A DNA stretch of 43,015 nt from Nocardioides guangzhouensis (GTDB taxonomy: Bacteria > Actinomycetota > Actinomycetes > Propionibacteriales > Nocardioidaceae), in assembly GCF_004519545.1 (NCBI RefSeq), contig NZ_SDKM01000032.1:1-43015 (forward strand). Direction: 5' to 3'. The translations under genes were made by a program, and so were the position numbers. This document shows, piece after piece, positions 22,458 through 32,059 of the stretch. Within the stretch, counting starts at the first letter, position 1. The number at the start of each line of letters is the position of its first letter. The notes under the pieces were generated by a model. The model saw only the letters and a list, made by a program, of their open reading frames with translations, made no database searches and had not been told where the DNA came from.

Positions 22458-23747
22458 ATGATGCAGAACAGGCGGATGCGTGCGGGTGCGGCCGTGGCCG
22501 CGCTCGTGACGATGGGCACCTTCCTGAGTGCCTGCGGCGGCGACGACGCGGCCGCCGACGACGTCACCCTCCGGGTGAACGTCTTCGGCAACTTCGGCTA
22601 CGAGAAGCTCTACAAGCAGTTCGAGAAGGACCACCCGGGCGTCACCATCGTGGAGACCGCCGAGGGCGACCTCGGGCAGTACAACACCCAGCTCATCCAG
22701 AAGATCGCGGCCGGCAGCGGCGCCGGTGACGTGGTGGCGATCGAGGAGGGCCAGGTCGTCAACTTCCTCCAGAGTGCCGACAGGTTCGTGAACTTCCAGG
22801 ACCACGGCTCCAACGAGAAGAAGGACCAGTGGCTCGACTGGAAGTACGCCCAGGCGACCACCGCGGACGGCGGCACCACGATCGGCCTCGGGACCGACGT
22901 CGGCGGGCTCGCGATGTGCTACCGCCGGGACCTGTTCGAGAAGGCGGGGCTGCCCACCGACCGCGAGGAGGTCGGCAAGCTCTGGCCCACGTGGGACGAC
23001 TACATCGCGACCGGTGAGAAGTTCCAGGCAGGGATCGGCTCCGACGAGGTCCACTTCGTCGACTCGGCCACGAACACCTACAACTCGATCCTCATGCAGA
23101 CCGCGGACCACACGTACTTCGACACCGACGACAACCTGGTGATCGAGACCAACCCGGCCGTCAAGGACGCCTGGGACACCTCGGTCGCGATGGTGGACGC
23201 AGGGCTGTCCGCGAAGCTCAAGTCGTTCTCCAACGAGTGGAACGCCGGCTTCAAGAACGGCACCTTCGCCACCATCGCCTGCCCGGCCTGGATGACCGGC
23301 TACATCAAGGAGCAGGCTGGCGACGGCAACGCCGGCAACTGGGACATCGCGCCGGTACCCGGTGGCGGCGGCAACTGGGGCGGCTCGTTCCTGGCGGTGC
23401 CCACCTCCAGCAGCCACCAGGACGTCGCCATCGAGCTGGCCCAGTTCCTGACCAGCGCGGACGGCCAGATGTCCGCGTTCGACCAGGTCGGCAACCTGCC
23501 CTCGAACCCGACCCTCTACTCGACGCCGGAGCTCGAGAACGCCACGAACGACTACTTCAACGACGCTCCCGTGGGCCAGCTGTTCGTCGCCGGAGCCAGC
23601 AACCTCCGCCCGGTCTACCTGGGCGCGAAGAACCAACCCGTGCGGGACGCGGTGGAGAACGCGCTGAGGAGTGTGGAGAACGGGCAGAAGTCCTCCGAGG
23701 AGGGCTGGCAGACGGCGGTCGACGATGCCGGATCTGCGGCGGGCTGA
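22458..23747 (+). CDS. cebE: cello-oligosaccharide ABC transporter binding lipoprotein
   Basis: The extracytoplasmic solute-binding protein has about 429 residues. A lipoprotein signal peptide ends in the lipobox LSAC, with Cys26 as the lipidated residue, followed by GGDDAAADD. The mature part is a type I sugar-binding fold (DVTLRVNVFGNFGYEKLYKQ; GDVVAIEEGQVVNF; PGGGGNWGGSFLAVP). It is the first gene of a permease-permease-glucosidase-repressor operon under CebR-type operators. This indicates cellobiose or longer cello-oligosaccharides as ligand. ATG 22458 is chosen with AGGTGA upstream; GTG 22449 and ATG 22461 are alternatives. No ATPase gene is present, so a shared MsiK-type ATPase elsewhere is expected. 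Confidence 0.88.
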   Translation: MMQNRRMRAGAAVAALVTMGTFLSACGGDDAAADDVTLRVNVFGNFGYEKLYKQFEKDHPGVTIVETAEGDLGQYNTQLIQKIAAGSGAGDVVAIEEGQVVNFLQSADRFVNFQDHGSNEKKDQWLDWKYAQATTADGGTTIGLGTDVGGLAMCYRRDLFEKAGLPTDREEVGKLWPTWDDYIATGEKFQAGIGSDEVHFVDSATNTYNSILMQTADHTYFDTDDNLVIETNPAVKDAWDTSVAMVDAGLSAKLKSFSNEWNAGFKNGTFATIACPAWMTGYIKEQAGDGNAGNWDIAPVPGGGGNWGGSFLAVPTSSSHQDVAIELAQFLTSADGQMSAFDQVGNLPSNPTLYSTPELENATNDYFNDAPVGQLFVAGASNLRPVYLGAKNQPVRDAVENALRSVENGQKSSEEGWQTAVDDAGSAAG

Positions 23748-23817
23748 GCCGGTCCTGCCCGGGAGCTCCTCCGGCTCCCGGGCAGGGCTGGCCGTGCCGT
23801 CGGGCGAGACTGCCGTC

Positions 23818-24756
23818 ATGGCCTCACCGCCCGACCCCCGACCTCGCCGCCGGCGCTCGGGCGCCGTGGTGTCCCGACAGGAGCGGATCGCCGGCCCCCT
23901 CTTCGTCTCGCCGTTCTTCCTGGTCTTCGCGGCCTTCGGGCTCTTCCCGGTGGTGTTCACGCTCTGGGTCTCGCTGCACGACTGGAGCCTGCTCGGCGAC
24001 CGGACCTGGGTGGGGCTCGACAACTACCGGGCGCTGGTCGAGGACGACCACTTCTGGAACGCGCTGACCAACACGCTGGGCATCTTCGTGCTGGCGACCG
24101 TGCCGCAGCTGCTGATGGCACTCGGGTTGGCCGCCCTGCTCAACGAGAAGATCCGGGCCCGGACGTTCTGGCGGATGGGGGTGCTGCTCCCCAACATCAC
24201 GTCGGTGGCCGCGGTCGGCATCATCTTCACCCTGCTGTTCGCCCGGGACTTCGGCCTCGTCAACTGGACGCTCGGCCACGTGGGTGTCGACCCGATCGGC
24301 TGGCAGGACCACCGCTGGTCGTCCTGGCTGGCCATCTCGATCATGGTCGACTGGCGCTGGACCGGCTACAACGCGCTGATCTTCCTGGCCGCCCTGCAGG
24401 CGGTACCGCGCGACATCTACGAGGCCGCGGAGATCGACGGCGCCAACGCGTGGCGGCAGTTCTGGAGCATCACGGTCCCGCTGCTGCGGCCCACCATCCT
24501 GTTCGTGGTCCTGGTCTCCACCATCGGCGGCATCCAGCTCTTCACCGAGCCGCTGCTGTTCAACTCGGGTGCCAACGCGATCACCGGCGGAACCACACGC
24601 CAGTTCCAGACCCTGACGATGTACCTCTACGAGAAGGCGTTCACCGGCCTCGAGTTCGGCTACGCCTCGACCATCGCCTGGGTCATGTTCCTCGTCATCG
24701 CGGTCGTCGGGCTCGTCAACGCGCTGCTGGTACGGCGCCTCAGGTCGGTGGACTGA
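23818..24756 (+). CDS. cebF: cello-oligosaccharide ABC transporter permease
   Basis: The 312-residue MalF-type permease has six helices. The cytoplasmic EAA loop reads EAAEIDGANAWRQFWSITVP (about 202-221), where the ATPase docks. The start at ATG 23818 removes a non-conserved leader of the longer open frame from 23671, which would overlap cebE. The ribosome-binding site is weak (GGGCGAG), and the 70-base gap after cebE contains no hairpin. It is followed after one base by the second permease gene, so the pair is tightly coupled. Confidence 0.88.
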   Translation: MASPPDPRPRRRRSGAVVSRQERIAGPLFVSPFFLVFAAFGLFPVVFTLWVSLHDWSLLGDRTWVGLDNYRALVEDDHFWNALTNTLGIFVLATVPQLLMALGLAALLNEKIRARTFWRMGVLLPNITSVAAVGIIFTLLFARDFGLVNWTLGHVGVDPIGWQDHRWSSWLAISIMVDWRWTGYNALIFLAALQAVPRDIYEAAEIDGANAWRQFWSITVPLLRPTILFVVLVSTIGGIQLFTEPLLFNSGANAITGGTTRQFQTLTMYLYEKAFTGLEFGYASTIAWVMFLVIAVVGLVNALLVRRLRSVD

Positions 24757-24757
24757 C

Positions 24758-25588
24758 ATGGCCGCGTCCCGCTTCCGCATCCGTCCGGCCGTCGTGATGC
24801 TCGCTGTGGTCACCGCGGTCTCGGCGTTCCCGCTCTACTTCATGGTCGTGATGGCCTCCCGGCCCAACGAGGACATCACCTCGGTGCCGCCACCCCTGTG
24901 GCCCGGTGACCGGCTGATGGACAACGTCGACCGGGTGCTCGGCAACCCCGACGTCACCTTCGAGCAGGCGCTGGTGAACTCCGTCGTGGTGTCGCTCGTC
25001 TGCACCGTCTCGGTCGTGTTCTTCTCCTGCCTGGCCGGCTTCGCCTTCGCCAAGCTCCGCTTCGTCGGCCGACAGCCGCTGCTCGCGTTCGTGCTCATCA
25101 CGATGATGGTGCCGGTGCAGCTCGGGATGATCCCGCTCTACATGCTGATGTCCAAGCTGCACCTGGCCGGGCAGCTCCCCGCGGTGATGCTGCCGTTCCT
25201 GGTCTCGGCCTTCGGCGTGTTCCTCATGCGCCAGTACGTCGTCCAGTCGGTGCCCGACGAGCTGCTCGAGGCGGCGCGGCTCGACGGCGCCTCGATCTTC
25301 CGCACCTTCTGGTACGTCGTGATGCCGATCCTGCGGCCCGGTGCCGCGGTGCTCGCACTGCTGACGTTCATGGAGCGCTGGAACGACTTCCTCTGGCCCT
25401 ACCTGGTCCTCGACGTCGAGCACCCGACGGTGCAGGTGGCGCTGTCCCGGCTGGCCGGCGGCTACTACACCGACCAGGCCCTGATCATGGCCGGCACCCT
25501 GCTCGGCGTGGTCCCGCTGCTCCTGGTCTTCCTCCTCTTCGGCCGGCAGATCGTCGGCGGCATCCTCGAAGGCGGTCTCAAGTCATGA
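24758..25588 (+). CDS. cebG: cello-oligosaccharide ABC transporter permease
   Basis: The 276-residue MalG-type permease has six helices. Its EAA loop is LEAARLDGASIFRTFWYVVM (about 169-188), and the family motif FLMRQYVVQSVPDELLEAAR precedes it. It pairs with the MalF-type protein to make the channel for the sugar. Its ATG follows the cebF stop by one base and its TGA overlaps the bglC start (ATGA). Confidence 0.9.
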   Translation: MAASRFRIRPAVVMLAVVTAVSAFPLYFMVVMASRPNEDITSVPPPLWPGDRLMDNVDRVLGNPDVTFEQALVNSVVVSLVCTVSVVFFSCLAGFAFAKLRFVGRQPLLAFVLITMMVPVQLGMIPLYMLMSKLHLAGQLPAVMLPFLVSAFGVFLMRQYVVQSVPDELLEAARLDGASIFRTFWYVVMPILRPGAAVLALLTFMERWNDFLWPYLVLDVEHPTVQVALSRLAGGYYTDQALIMAGTLLGVVPLLLVFLLFGRQIVGGILEGGLKS

Positions 25589-26979
25589 CCACTGCACCTC
25601 CGGTGCCGCAGACCACCCGGCATCCCTCGCCCGCGGGCTTCCCCCCGGACTTCGTCTGGGGCGCCGCCACCGCGTCGTACCAGATCGAGGGCGCCGTCTC
25701 CGACGACGGCCGGACGCCGTCGATCTGGGACGCCTACGCCGCCGAGCCGGGACGGATCCGCAACGGCGACACGGGCGTGGTGGCCTGCGACCACTACCAC
25801 CGCTACCGCGAGGACGTCGGCCTGATGCGCGACCTCGGCCTCGGCGCCTACCGGTTCTCGCTGGCCTGGCCCCGGATCCTGCCGGGCGGCGGCACCCGGC
25901 CGAACCCGGCCGGCCTGGGGTTCTACGACCGGCTCGTCGACCGGCTCCTGGAGGCCGGGATCACCCCGTGGGCGACGCTCTACCACTGGGACCTGCCGGT
26001 GGAGATCGAGCAGGCGGGGGGCTGGCCGGACCGCGCCACCGCCGACCGGTTCGCCGAGTACGCCGCGGTGGCGGCCGCGGCGCTCGGCGACCGCGTGCAC
26101 CACTGGATCACGCTGAACGAGCCGTGGTGCTCGGCGTTCCTCGGCTACGGGTCCGGCATCCACGCCCCCGGGCGGGCGGACCCGACCGACGCGCTGCTGG
26201 CCTCCCACCACCTGCTGCTCGGCCACGGCCGCGCGGTCGAGGCGATCCGTGCGCACGCGCCCGGGTCGCAGGTCGGGATCACGCTGAACCTCTACCCGGT
26301 GACGCCGGCCGACGACGCCCCCGCCTCTGCGGCGCTGGCGCACCGGCTCGACGGGCTGCACAACCGGTGGTTCCTCGACCCGGTGTTCCGCGGCGACTAC
26401 CCGGTCGACCTGCTCGACGACCTCGACGGCCTCCTCCCCGGCGACTGGTGCCGACCCGGCGACCTGGCGGAGATCTCCACCTCGCTCGACTTCCTGGGCG
26501 TCAACTACTACACGCGGCACAACGTCCGGTCCTCGCCGTACCCCGGCGTCAACGCGGCCGAGTTCACCCACCGGGGCCTGTCCCGCGCCGCCAACGGCTG
26601 GGAGGTCGACCCCGACGGCCTGGTCGAGGTGCTGACCCGGGTCAGCGAGGAGTACACCTCGCTGCCGATCTACGTCACCGAGAACGGCTCGGCCTGGGAG
26701 GACCGGGTCGCCGCCGACGGCAGCGTGGACGACCCGGACCGGCTTGGCTACCTCGCCGACCACCTCGACGCCTGCGCCCGGGCCCGGGAGGCCGGGGCCG
26801 ACGTCGCGGGCTACTTCGCGTGGTCGCTGCTGGACAACTTCGAGTGGGCCGAGGGGTACACGATGCGGTTCGGGCTGGTGCACGTCGACTACGCCTCGCA
26901 GGTCCGGACGGTGAAGGCGAGCGGGCGCTGGTACGCCCAGTTCATCGCGGCCCACCGCGACGGCATACTGGCGCCATGA
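25585..26979 (+). CDS. bglC: GH1 beta-glucosidase
   Basis: The 464-residue GH1 enzyme hydrolyses imported cello-oligosaccharides to glucose. The N-terminal signature FVWGAATASYQIEGAVSDDG is intact. The acid/base Glu179 lies in TLNEP and the nucleophile Glu366 in VTENG. FAWSLLDNFEWAEGY forms the conserved sugar-binding end of the barrel. No signal peptide is present, so it acts in the cytoplasm after uptake. It overlaps the cebG stop and the cebR start by ATGA, giving one unbroken operon. Confidence 0.93.
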   Translation: MTTAPPVPQTTRHPSPAGFPPDFVWGAATASYQIEGAVSDDGRTPSIWDAYAAEPGRIRNGDTGVVACDHYHRYREDVGLMRDLGLGAYRFSLAWPRILPGGGTRPNPAGLGFYDRLVDRLLEAGITPWATLYHWDLPVEIEQAGGWPDRATADRFAEYAAVAAAALGDRVHHWITLNEPWCSAFLGYGSGIHAPGRADPTDALLASHHLLLGHGRAVEAIRAHAPGSQVGITLNLYPVTPADDAPASAALAHRLDGLHNRWFLDPVFRGDYPVDLLDDLDGLLPGDWCRPGDLAEISTSLDFLGVNYYTRHNVRSSPYPGVNAAEFTHRGLSRAANGWEVDPDGLVEVLTRVSEEYTSLPIYVTENGSAWEDRVAADGSVDDPDRLGYLADHLDACARAREAGADVAGYFAWSLLDNFEWAEGYTMRFGLVHVDYASQVRTVKASGRWYAQFIAAHRDGILAP

Positions 26980-27998
26980 GCCGACCGCCCAGCCCGCGGC
27001 CGACGCTGGAGGAGGTCGCCCGCAGAGCCGGGGTCGGCCGGGGCACGGCGTCCCGGGTCATCAACGGCGGCGAGCGGGTCTCCGCCCGCGCCCGCCAGGC
27101 CGTCGAGGAGGCGATCGCCGAGCTCGGCTACGTCCCGAACTCGGCGGCGCGGACCCTGGTCACCCGCCGTACGGACACGATCGCGCTGGTGATCGCGGAG
27201 TCCGAGGAGCGGATCTTCGGCGAGCCGTTCTTCGCGGGCGTGGTGCGCGGGATCGGCACCGCCCTCAGCGAGGCCAACCTCCAGCTGGTGCTGATGCTGG
27301 CCTCGTCCGGGCAGCGCAGCGAGCACCTCGACTCGTGGCTGGGCCGGCAGCACGTGGACGGCGTCCTGCTGCTGTCGCTGCACGACGACGACACCCTCCC
27401 GGACCGGATCCGGGCCCGCGGCCTGCCGATGGTGGTCGGCGGCCAGCGCAGCGGGGAGGAGCGGTTCGGCTTCGTCGACGTCGACAACCGGCTCGGCGCC
27501 CGGCTCGCGGTCGGGCACCTGGTCAACCGCGGCCGGCGGCGGGTGGCAACCGTGACCGGTCCGCTGGACATGGTCGCCGGCCGCAGCCGCTACGAGGGCT
27601 ACCTCTCCGGGCTCGAGGACGCCGGCCGGACGGCCGACCCCGGGCTGGTGGCCACCGGCGACTTCAGCCAGGCCGGCGGCGAGGCCGCGATGCGCGAGAT
27701 CCTGCTGCGGCGCCCCGACGTCGACGGCGTCTTCTGCGCCAACGACCTGATGGCCGCCGGTGCCCTGCGCGTCCTGCGCGAGGCCGGCCGGGACGTGCCC
27801 GGCGAGGTGTCGGTGGTCGGCTTCGACGACGCCCCGCTGGCGCTGTCCACCGAACCGCCGCTCACCACCGTCCACCAGTCTCCCGAGCGGATGGGCCGCG
27901 AGATGGTCGACCTGCTGCTCGCGACGCTCGGGAGCCCGGACGAGCCGCAGGAGGGGCGGGTGCTGCCCACCCACCTCGTGGTCCGCGGCAGCAGCTGA
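26976..27998 (+). CDS. cebR: LacI-family repressor of the cellobiose operon
   Basis: The 340-residue LacI-type repressor has an N-terminal helix-turn-helix and hinge (about 8-60: TLEEVARRAGVGRGTASRVI; AIAELGYVPNSAARTLVTRR) and a periplasmic-binding-like sensor (about 65-335, with CANDLMAAGALRVL and VVGFDDAPLAL). CebR in Streptomyces binds the 14-bp palindrome found twice before this operon and is released by cellobiose. Being the last gene of the operon it probably limits its own synthesis. No operator is visible elsewhere in the window. Confidence 0.9.
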   Translation: MSRPPSPRPTLEEVARRAGVGRGTASRVINGGERVSARARQAVEEAIAELGYVPNSAARTLVTRRTDTIALVIAESEERIFGEPFFAGVVRGIGTALSEANLQLVLMLASSGQRSEHLDSWLGRQHVDGVLLLSLHDDDTLPDRIRARGLPMVVGGQRSGEERFGFVDVDNRLGARLAVGHLVNRGRRRVATVTGPLDMVAGRSRYEGYLSGLEDAGRTADPGLVATGDFSQAGGEAAMREILLRRPDVDGVFCANDLMAAGALRVLREAGRDVPGEVSVVGFDDAPLALSTEPPLTTVHQSPERMGREMVDLLLATLGSPDEPQEGRVLPTHLVVRGSS

Positions 27999-28078
27999 CC
28001 CACCCGCCGCCCGGCCGTCGGACGCCCGTCGCCCCCCGTTGCCGGGCCGGTCGCCCGGGTCTGGTTGAAACGGACCTG

Positions 28079-28224
28079 ATGAGACGACCGAACGTGGCCC
28101 TCGCCGGTGCCGGGGCGGTGGCCGGTGCCACCGCCGCGGCCCTGCTCGGCTCGCGCCACCTGCTGCACCGGCAGGCGGCAGCCGCCCGCGCCCTGATCGG
28201 CAAGCCGCTCGGCGAGGAGGCCCC
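28079..28224 (+). pseudogene. N-terminal part of GDSL hydrolase, out of frame with the rest
   Basis: ATG at 28079 opens MRRPNVALAGAGAVAGATAA, a membrane anchor, then a basic segment and IGKPLGEEAP. This is the usual N-terminus of actinobacterial membrane-anchored GDSL hydrolases. The frame then runs into non-family sequence and stops at 28387. The catalytic domain continues in another frame from about 28225. Adding one C to the CCCC run (28221-28224) would join them as GEEAP-V-ADRTWKKRYGD. Confidence 0.7.
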
Positions 28225-28899
28225 GTGGCGGACCGGACCTGGAAGAAGCGGTACGGCGACCGGCTGGACCTGCTGGTCCTCGGCGACTCGATCGCCGCCG
28301 GCCTCGGTGCCGACGCACCCGGGCACACCCTCGGGGCCCGGCTGGCCAAGGCGGTCGCCAAGCGCACCCGACGCGCCGTACGGCTGACCACTGCGGCCCG
28401 GGTCGGCGCCGAGACCTCCGAGCTCGGCGCCCAGCTCGAGTCGCTGCCGGAGGCCTACCGCGCCGACGTCGCGGTCGTGGTGGTCGGCGGCAACGACGTC
28501 ACCCACCGGGTGCCGCTGGCCGAGTCGGCCGCCTACCTCGACGACTGCCTGGCCGCCCTCGCCGACCGCCGTACGCCGGTCGTGGTCGGCACCTGCCCCG
28601 ACCTCGGCGCCCTGCGCCCGGTGCCGCAGCCGCTGCGGGCGCTCGGCTCGCGGGCCTCCCGCCAGCTCGCGGACGCCCAGCGCGAGACCGCGCTGCGCCG
28701 CGGTGCCCGGGCGGTCTCGCTGGAACACGTGGTCGGCCCGTTCTTCATCACCAACCCCGACGAGATGTTCAGCCTCGACCGGTTCCACCCCAGCTCGCTC
28801 GGCTACAAGCGCACCGCGAAGGCGATGCTCCCGTCCGTGCTGGCGGCGCTCGGCGTCACCGCGGAAGTCCCCTTCGGCCACCACGCGCCGACCCCCTAG
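28225..28899 (+). CDS. SGNH/GDSL-family hydrolase, catalytic domain
   Basis: The 224-residue SGNH hydrolase has block I LLVLGDSIAAGLGA (nucleophile Ser in GDS), block III VVGGNDVTH, and the C-terminal Asp-x-x-His in LDRFHPSS. It cleaves an ester of unknown identity. GTG at 28225 has GAGGAGG 4 bases upstream, so it could be translated alone as a soluble enzyme. However, the same purine run encodes the conserved Gly-Glu-Glu of the upstream frame, and related proteins carry a membrane anchor that here lies in that frame. A one-base deletion in the C-run, a sequencing error or a programmed -1 shift are the options. Confidence 0.8.
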   Translation: MADRTWKKRYGDRLDLLVLGDSIAAGLGADAPGHTLGARLAKAVAKRTRRAVRLTTAARVGAETSELGAQLESLPEAYRADVAVVVVGGNDVTHRVPLAESAAYLDDCLAALADRRTPVVVGTCPDLGALRPVPQPLRALGSRASRQLADAQRETALRRGARAVSLEHVVGPFFITNPDEMFSLDRFHPSSLGYKRTAKAMLPSVLAALGVTAEVPFGHHAPTP

Positions 28900-28902
28900 C
28901 CT
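28897..28902 (+). promoter_or_regulatory. -10 box for the leaderless ATP-grasp transcript
   Basis: TAGCCT ends 6 bases before the ATG at 28909. There is no Shine-Dalgarno in the 9-base gap after the previous stop, so a leaderless start is likely. The hexamer overlaps the TAG stop of the hydrolase gene. Confidence 0.4.
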
Positions 28903-28908
28903 CGCCGC

Positions 28909-29778
28909 ATGACCGACGTCCTCCTCGCCACCTCCGCCGACTGGCCCGACGGCGAGCCCGGTGCCGCCGCCCTCGACGCTGCCCTCGGCCGCCGAGGGAT
29001 CGGCAGTGCCTGGGTGCCCTGGGACGACCCCGCCGTCGACTGGGGCGCGGCCGGCCTGGTCGCCGTTCGGTCGACCTGGGACTACACCGAGCGCCCGGAC
29101 GAGTTCGTCGCGTGGGCCCGGGCGGTCGAGGACGTCACGAGGCTGCTCAACGGTGCGGACCTGTTCGCGTGGAACCTCGACAAGGTCTACCTCGCGGGCC
29201 TCGGCGGCGTCCCCGCGGTCCCGACCATCCCGGCGGACGACCTCGACGCCCTCCGCGACGCCGTACGCCGGCTCGGGACCGCCGTGGTCAAGCCGCGCAC
29301 CGGCGCCGGCGGCGCCGGAGTGCTGGTCGTCGACGACCCCGACGACCCGCGGCTCGGCAAGCCGTTCTCGGGCCACCCATTGCTCGAGCCGCTCGGCGGC
29401 CCATGGGTGGTGCAGCCGCTGGTGGCCTCGGTGCGCACCACCGGCGAGACCTCGGTGTTCGTGATCGACGGCGAGCCGGTGGCGCAGGTCGACAAGAGCC
29501 CCGCCGACGGGGACATCCGGGTGCACGAGCACTTCGGCGGCCTGTCGGTCCCGGTGGCCCTCCAGCCGGAGTGTGCGGCCCTGGCGCTGGCCGGGATGGC
29601 CGCCGCCGCGACGGTGCACGGGGGTCCGCTCGACTACGGCCGGGTCGACATGATGCGGCTGGACGACGGCAGCCTCGCGGTCAGCGAGCTCGAGGTGATC
29701 GAGCCCGGTCTCTACCTCGACGTGCTGCCGGCGAACGCCGAGCCGTTCGCCGACCTGGTGGCCCGTCGCCTCGCCTGA
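28909..29778 (+). CDS. ATP-grasp domain protein
   Basis: The 289-residue protein has an N-terminal pre-ATP-grasp region (RSTWDYTERPDEFVAW) and an ATP-grasp fold. VVKPRTGAGGAGVLVVDD (about 125-142) gives the ATP-binding lysine and glycine loop, and MMRLDDGSLAVSELEVIEPG holds metal ligands near the C-terminus. It resembles RimK/glutathione-synthetase-like and cyclo-ligase proteins, which activate a carboxylate by phosphorylation and join it to an amine. The substrates are unknown, and no partner gene suggests one. The following gap (29779-29999) belongs to the groEL control region. Confidence 0.75.
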   Translation: MTDVLLATSADWPDGEPGAAALDAALGRRGIGSAWVPWDDPAVDWGAAGLVAVRSTWDYTERPDEFVAWARAVEDVTRLLNGADLFAWNLDKVYLAGLGGVPAVPTIPADDLDALRDAVRRLGTAVVKPRTGAGGAGVLVVDDPDDPRLGKPFSGHPLLEPLGGPWVVQPLVASVRTTGETSVFVIDGEPVAQVDKSPADGDIRVHEHFGGLSVPVALQPECAALALAGMAAAATVHGGPLDYGRVDMMRLDDGSLAVSELEVIEPGLYLDVLPANAEPFADLVARRLA

Positions 29779-29808
29779 CCCGGGCCGCTTCGGAGTGCGG
29801 ACCCCTTT

Positions 29809-29835
29809 CTTGCACTCTCATGGGGCGAGTGCTAA
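29809..29835. promoter_or_regulatory. CIRCE element 1 (HrcA operator)
   Basis: TTGCACTC-N9-GAGTGCTAA matches the CIRCE consensus TTAGCACTC-N9-GAGTGCTAA closely. It is the operator of the heat-shock repressor HrcA. Confidence 0.93.
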
Positions 29836-29843
29836 ACATGAGG

Positions 29844-29870
29844 CTGGCACTCTCGACTGGAGAGTGACAA
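29844..29870. promoter_or_regulatory. CIRCE element 2 (HrcA operator)
   Basis: CTGGCACTC-N9-GAGTGACAA is a second, slightly divergent CIRCE 35 bp after the first, in the untranslated region before groEL. Between it and the start (29871-29999) I see no gene; GCAGGAG precedes the ATG. Confidence 0.88.
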
Positions 29871-29999
29871 CGCGGAGCGACAGGTTGAGGTCCTCAGCGC
29901 CGGCAGGAAGGGTCTGCCGGGCCGAGCCGGGCCGGCCGTCGCGGGCAGCCGGTCGCCTCCGTTCCCGACAACTCTGAAGCGTGAGGAATCGCAGGAGTT

Positions 30000-31624
<1,625 letters not shown>

Positions 31625-31628
<4 letters not shown>

Positions 31629-31677
31629 TCGCCAGGTCGCCCGCGGCGTCAGCCGCGGGCGACCGTCCGGCGATCAG
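31625..31677 (+). terminator. nested hairpin overlapping the groEL stop
   Basis: An inner perfect 13-bp stem, GGTCGCCCGCGGC (31635-31647) with 31652-31664 and a GTCA loop, sits inside an outer 9-bp stem, CTGATCGCC (31625-31633) with 31669-31677. The outer arm includes the groEL stop codon. It is very stable but lacks a T-tract, so it may act in mRNA 3'-end protection as well as termination. Confidence 0.6.
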
Positions 31678-31770
31678 GTCGAGGGCGTCGGCGCACACCT
31701 GAGCGGAGCGAGGGAGTGCGCGACGTGTCTCGAAACCCGGTCCTGCCTCCCGGAACGCAGCATCACGGAA

Positions 31771-31799
31771 GGGCCCCGGTCTCCGGACCGGGGCCCTTT
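31771..31799 (+). terminator. intrinsic terminator of groEL
   Basis: GGGCCCCGGTC-TCCG-GACCGGGGCCC gives a perfect 11-bp stem with a 4-base loop followed by TTT. It is the best terminator in the window, 143 bases after the groEL stop. The 93 bases between the two hairpins show no gene. Confidence 0.85.
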
Positions 31800-31816
31800 C
31801 GCGTGCCCGCGTGCTC

Positions 31817-32001
31817 TCGTACGGCTGCAATTGCAGCCGCATGACATGGCGCCTGCCCCGCTCATCCGTCGTACGGCCGCAATTGCAGCCTCGTGACATG
31901 TTCCGGGCCCGCTTCCCTGCCATCCGGCTGCAATTGCGGGGTTGTGACAGTACGGCGGCCGCGGCGGCACGTCGTACGGCTGCAATTGCAGCGAAATGAC
32001 A
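31817..32001. repeat. array of four 30-bp palindromic repeats at 52/51/52-bp period
   Basis: Copies are at 31817-31846, 31869-31898, 31920-31949 and 31972-32001. The consensus is TCGTACGGCTGCAATTGCAG followed by CCNNNTGACA; the core CTGCAATTGCAG is a palindrome. Copy 3 is degenerate on both flanks (ATCCGGCTGC, then GGGGTT). Spacers of 22, 21 and 22 bases are unrelated. Same-strand copies recur close to every five helical turns, all on one DNA face. The array lies after the groEL terminator and ends 58 bases before the MFS start. There are no cas genes, so it is not a CRISPR array. Confidence 0.9.
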
Positions 32002-32059
32002 GTCCGGGCCCGCCGAAAATCACGTGCCGACTGTCGGTCCGGACCACCAGACTGGACCA

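Noticed and set aside
28079..28387. Independent 102-residue protein
   Set aside because: Only the first 49 residues look like a real protein; the rest is the catalytic domain read out of frame.
31817..32001. CRISPR array
   Set aside because: Regular spacing of four repeats suggests it, but the repeat is palindromic and partly degenerate, spacers are only 21-22 bases, and no cas gene is in the window.
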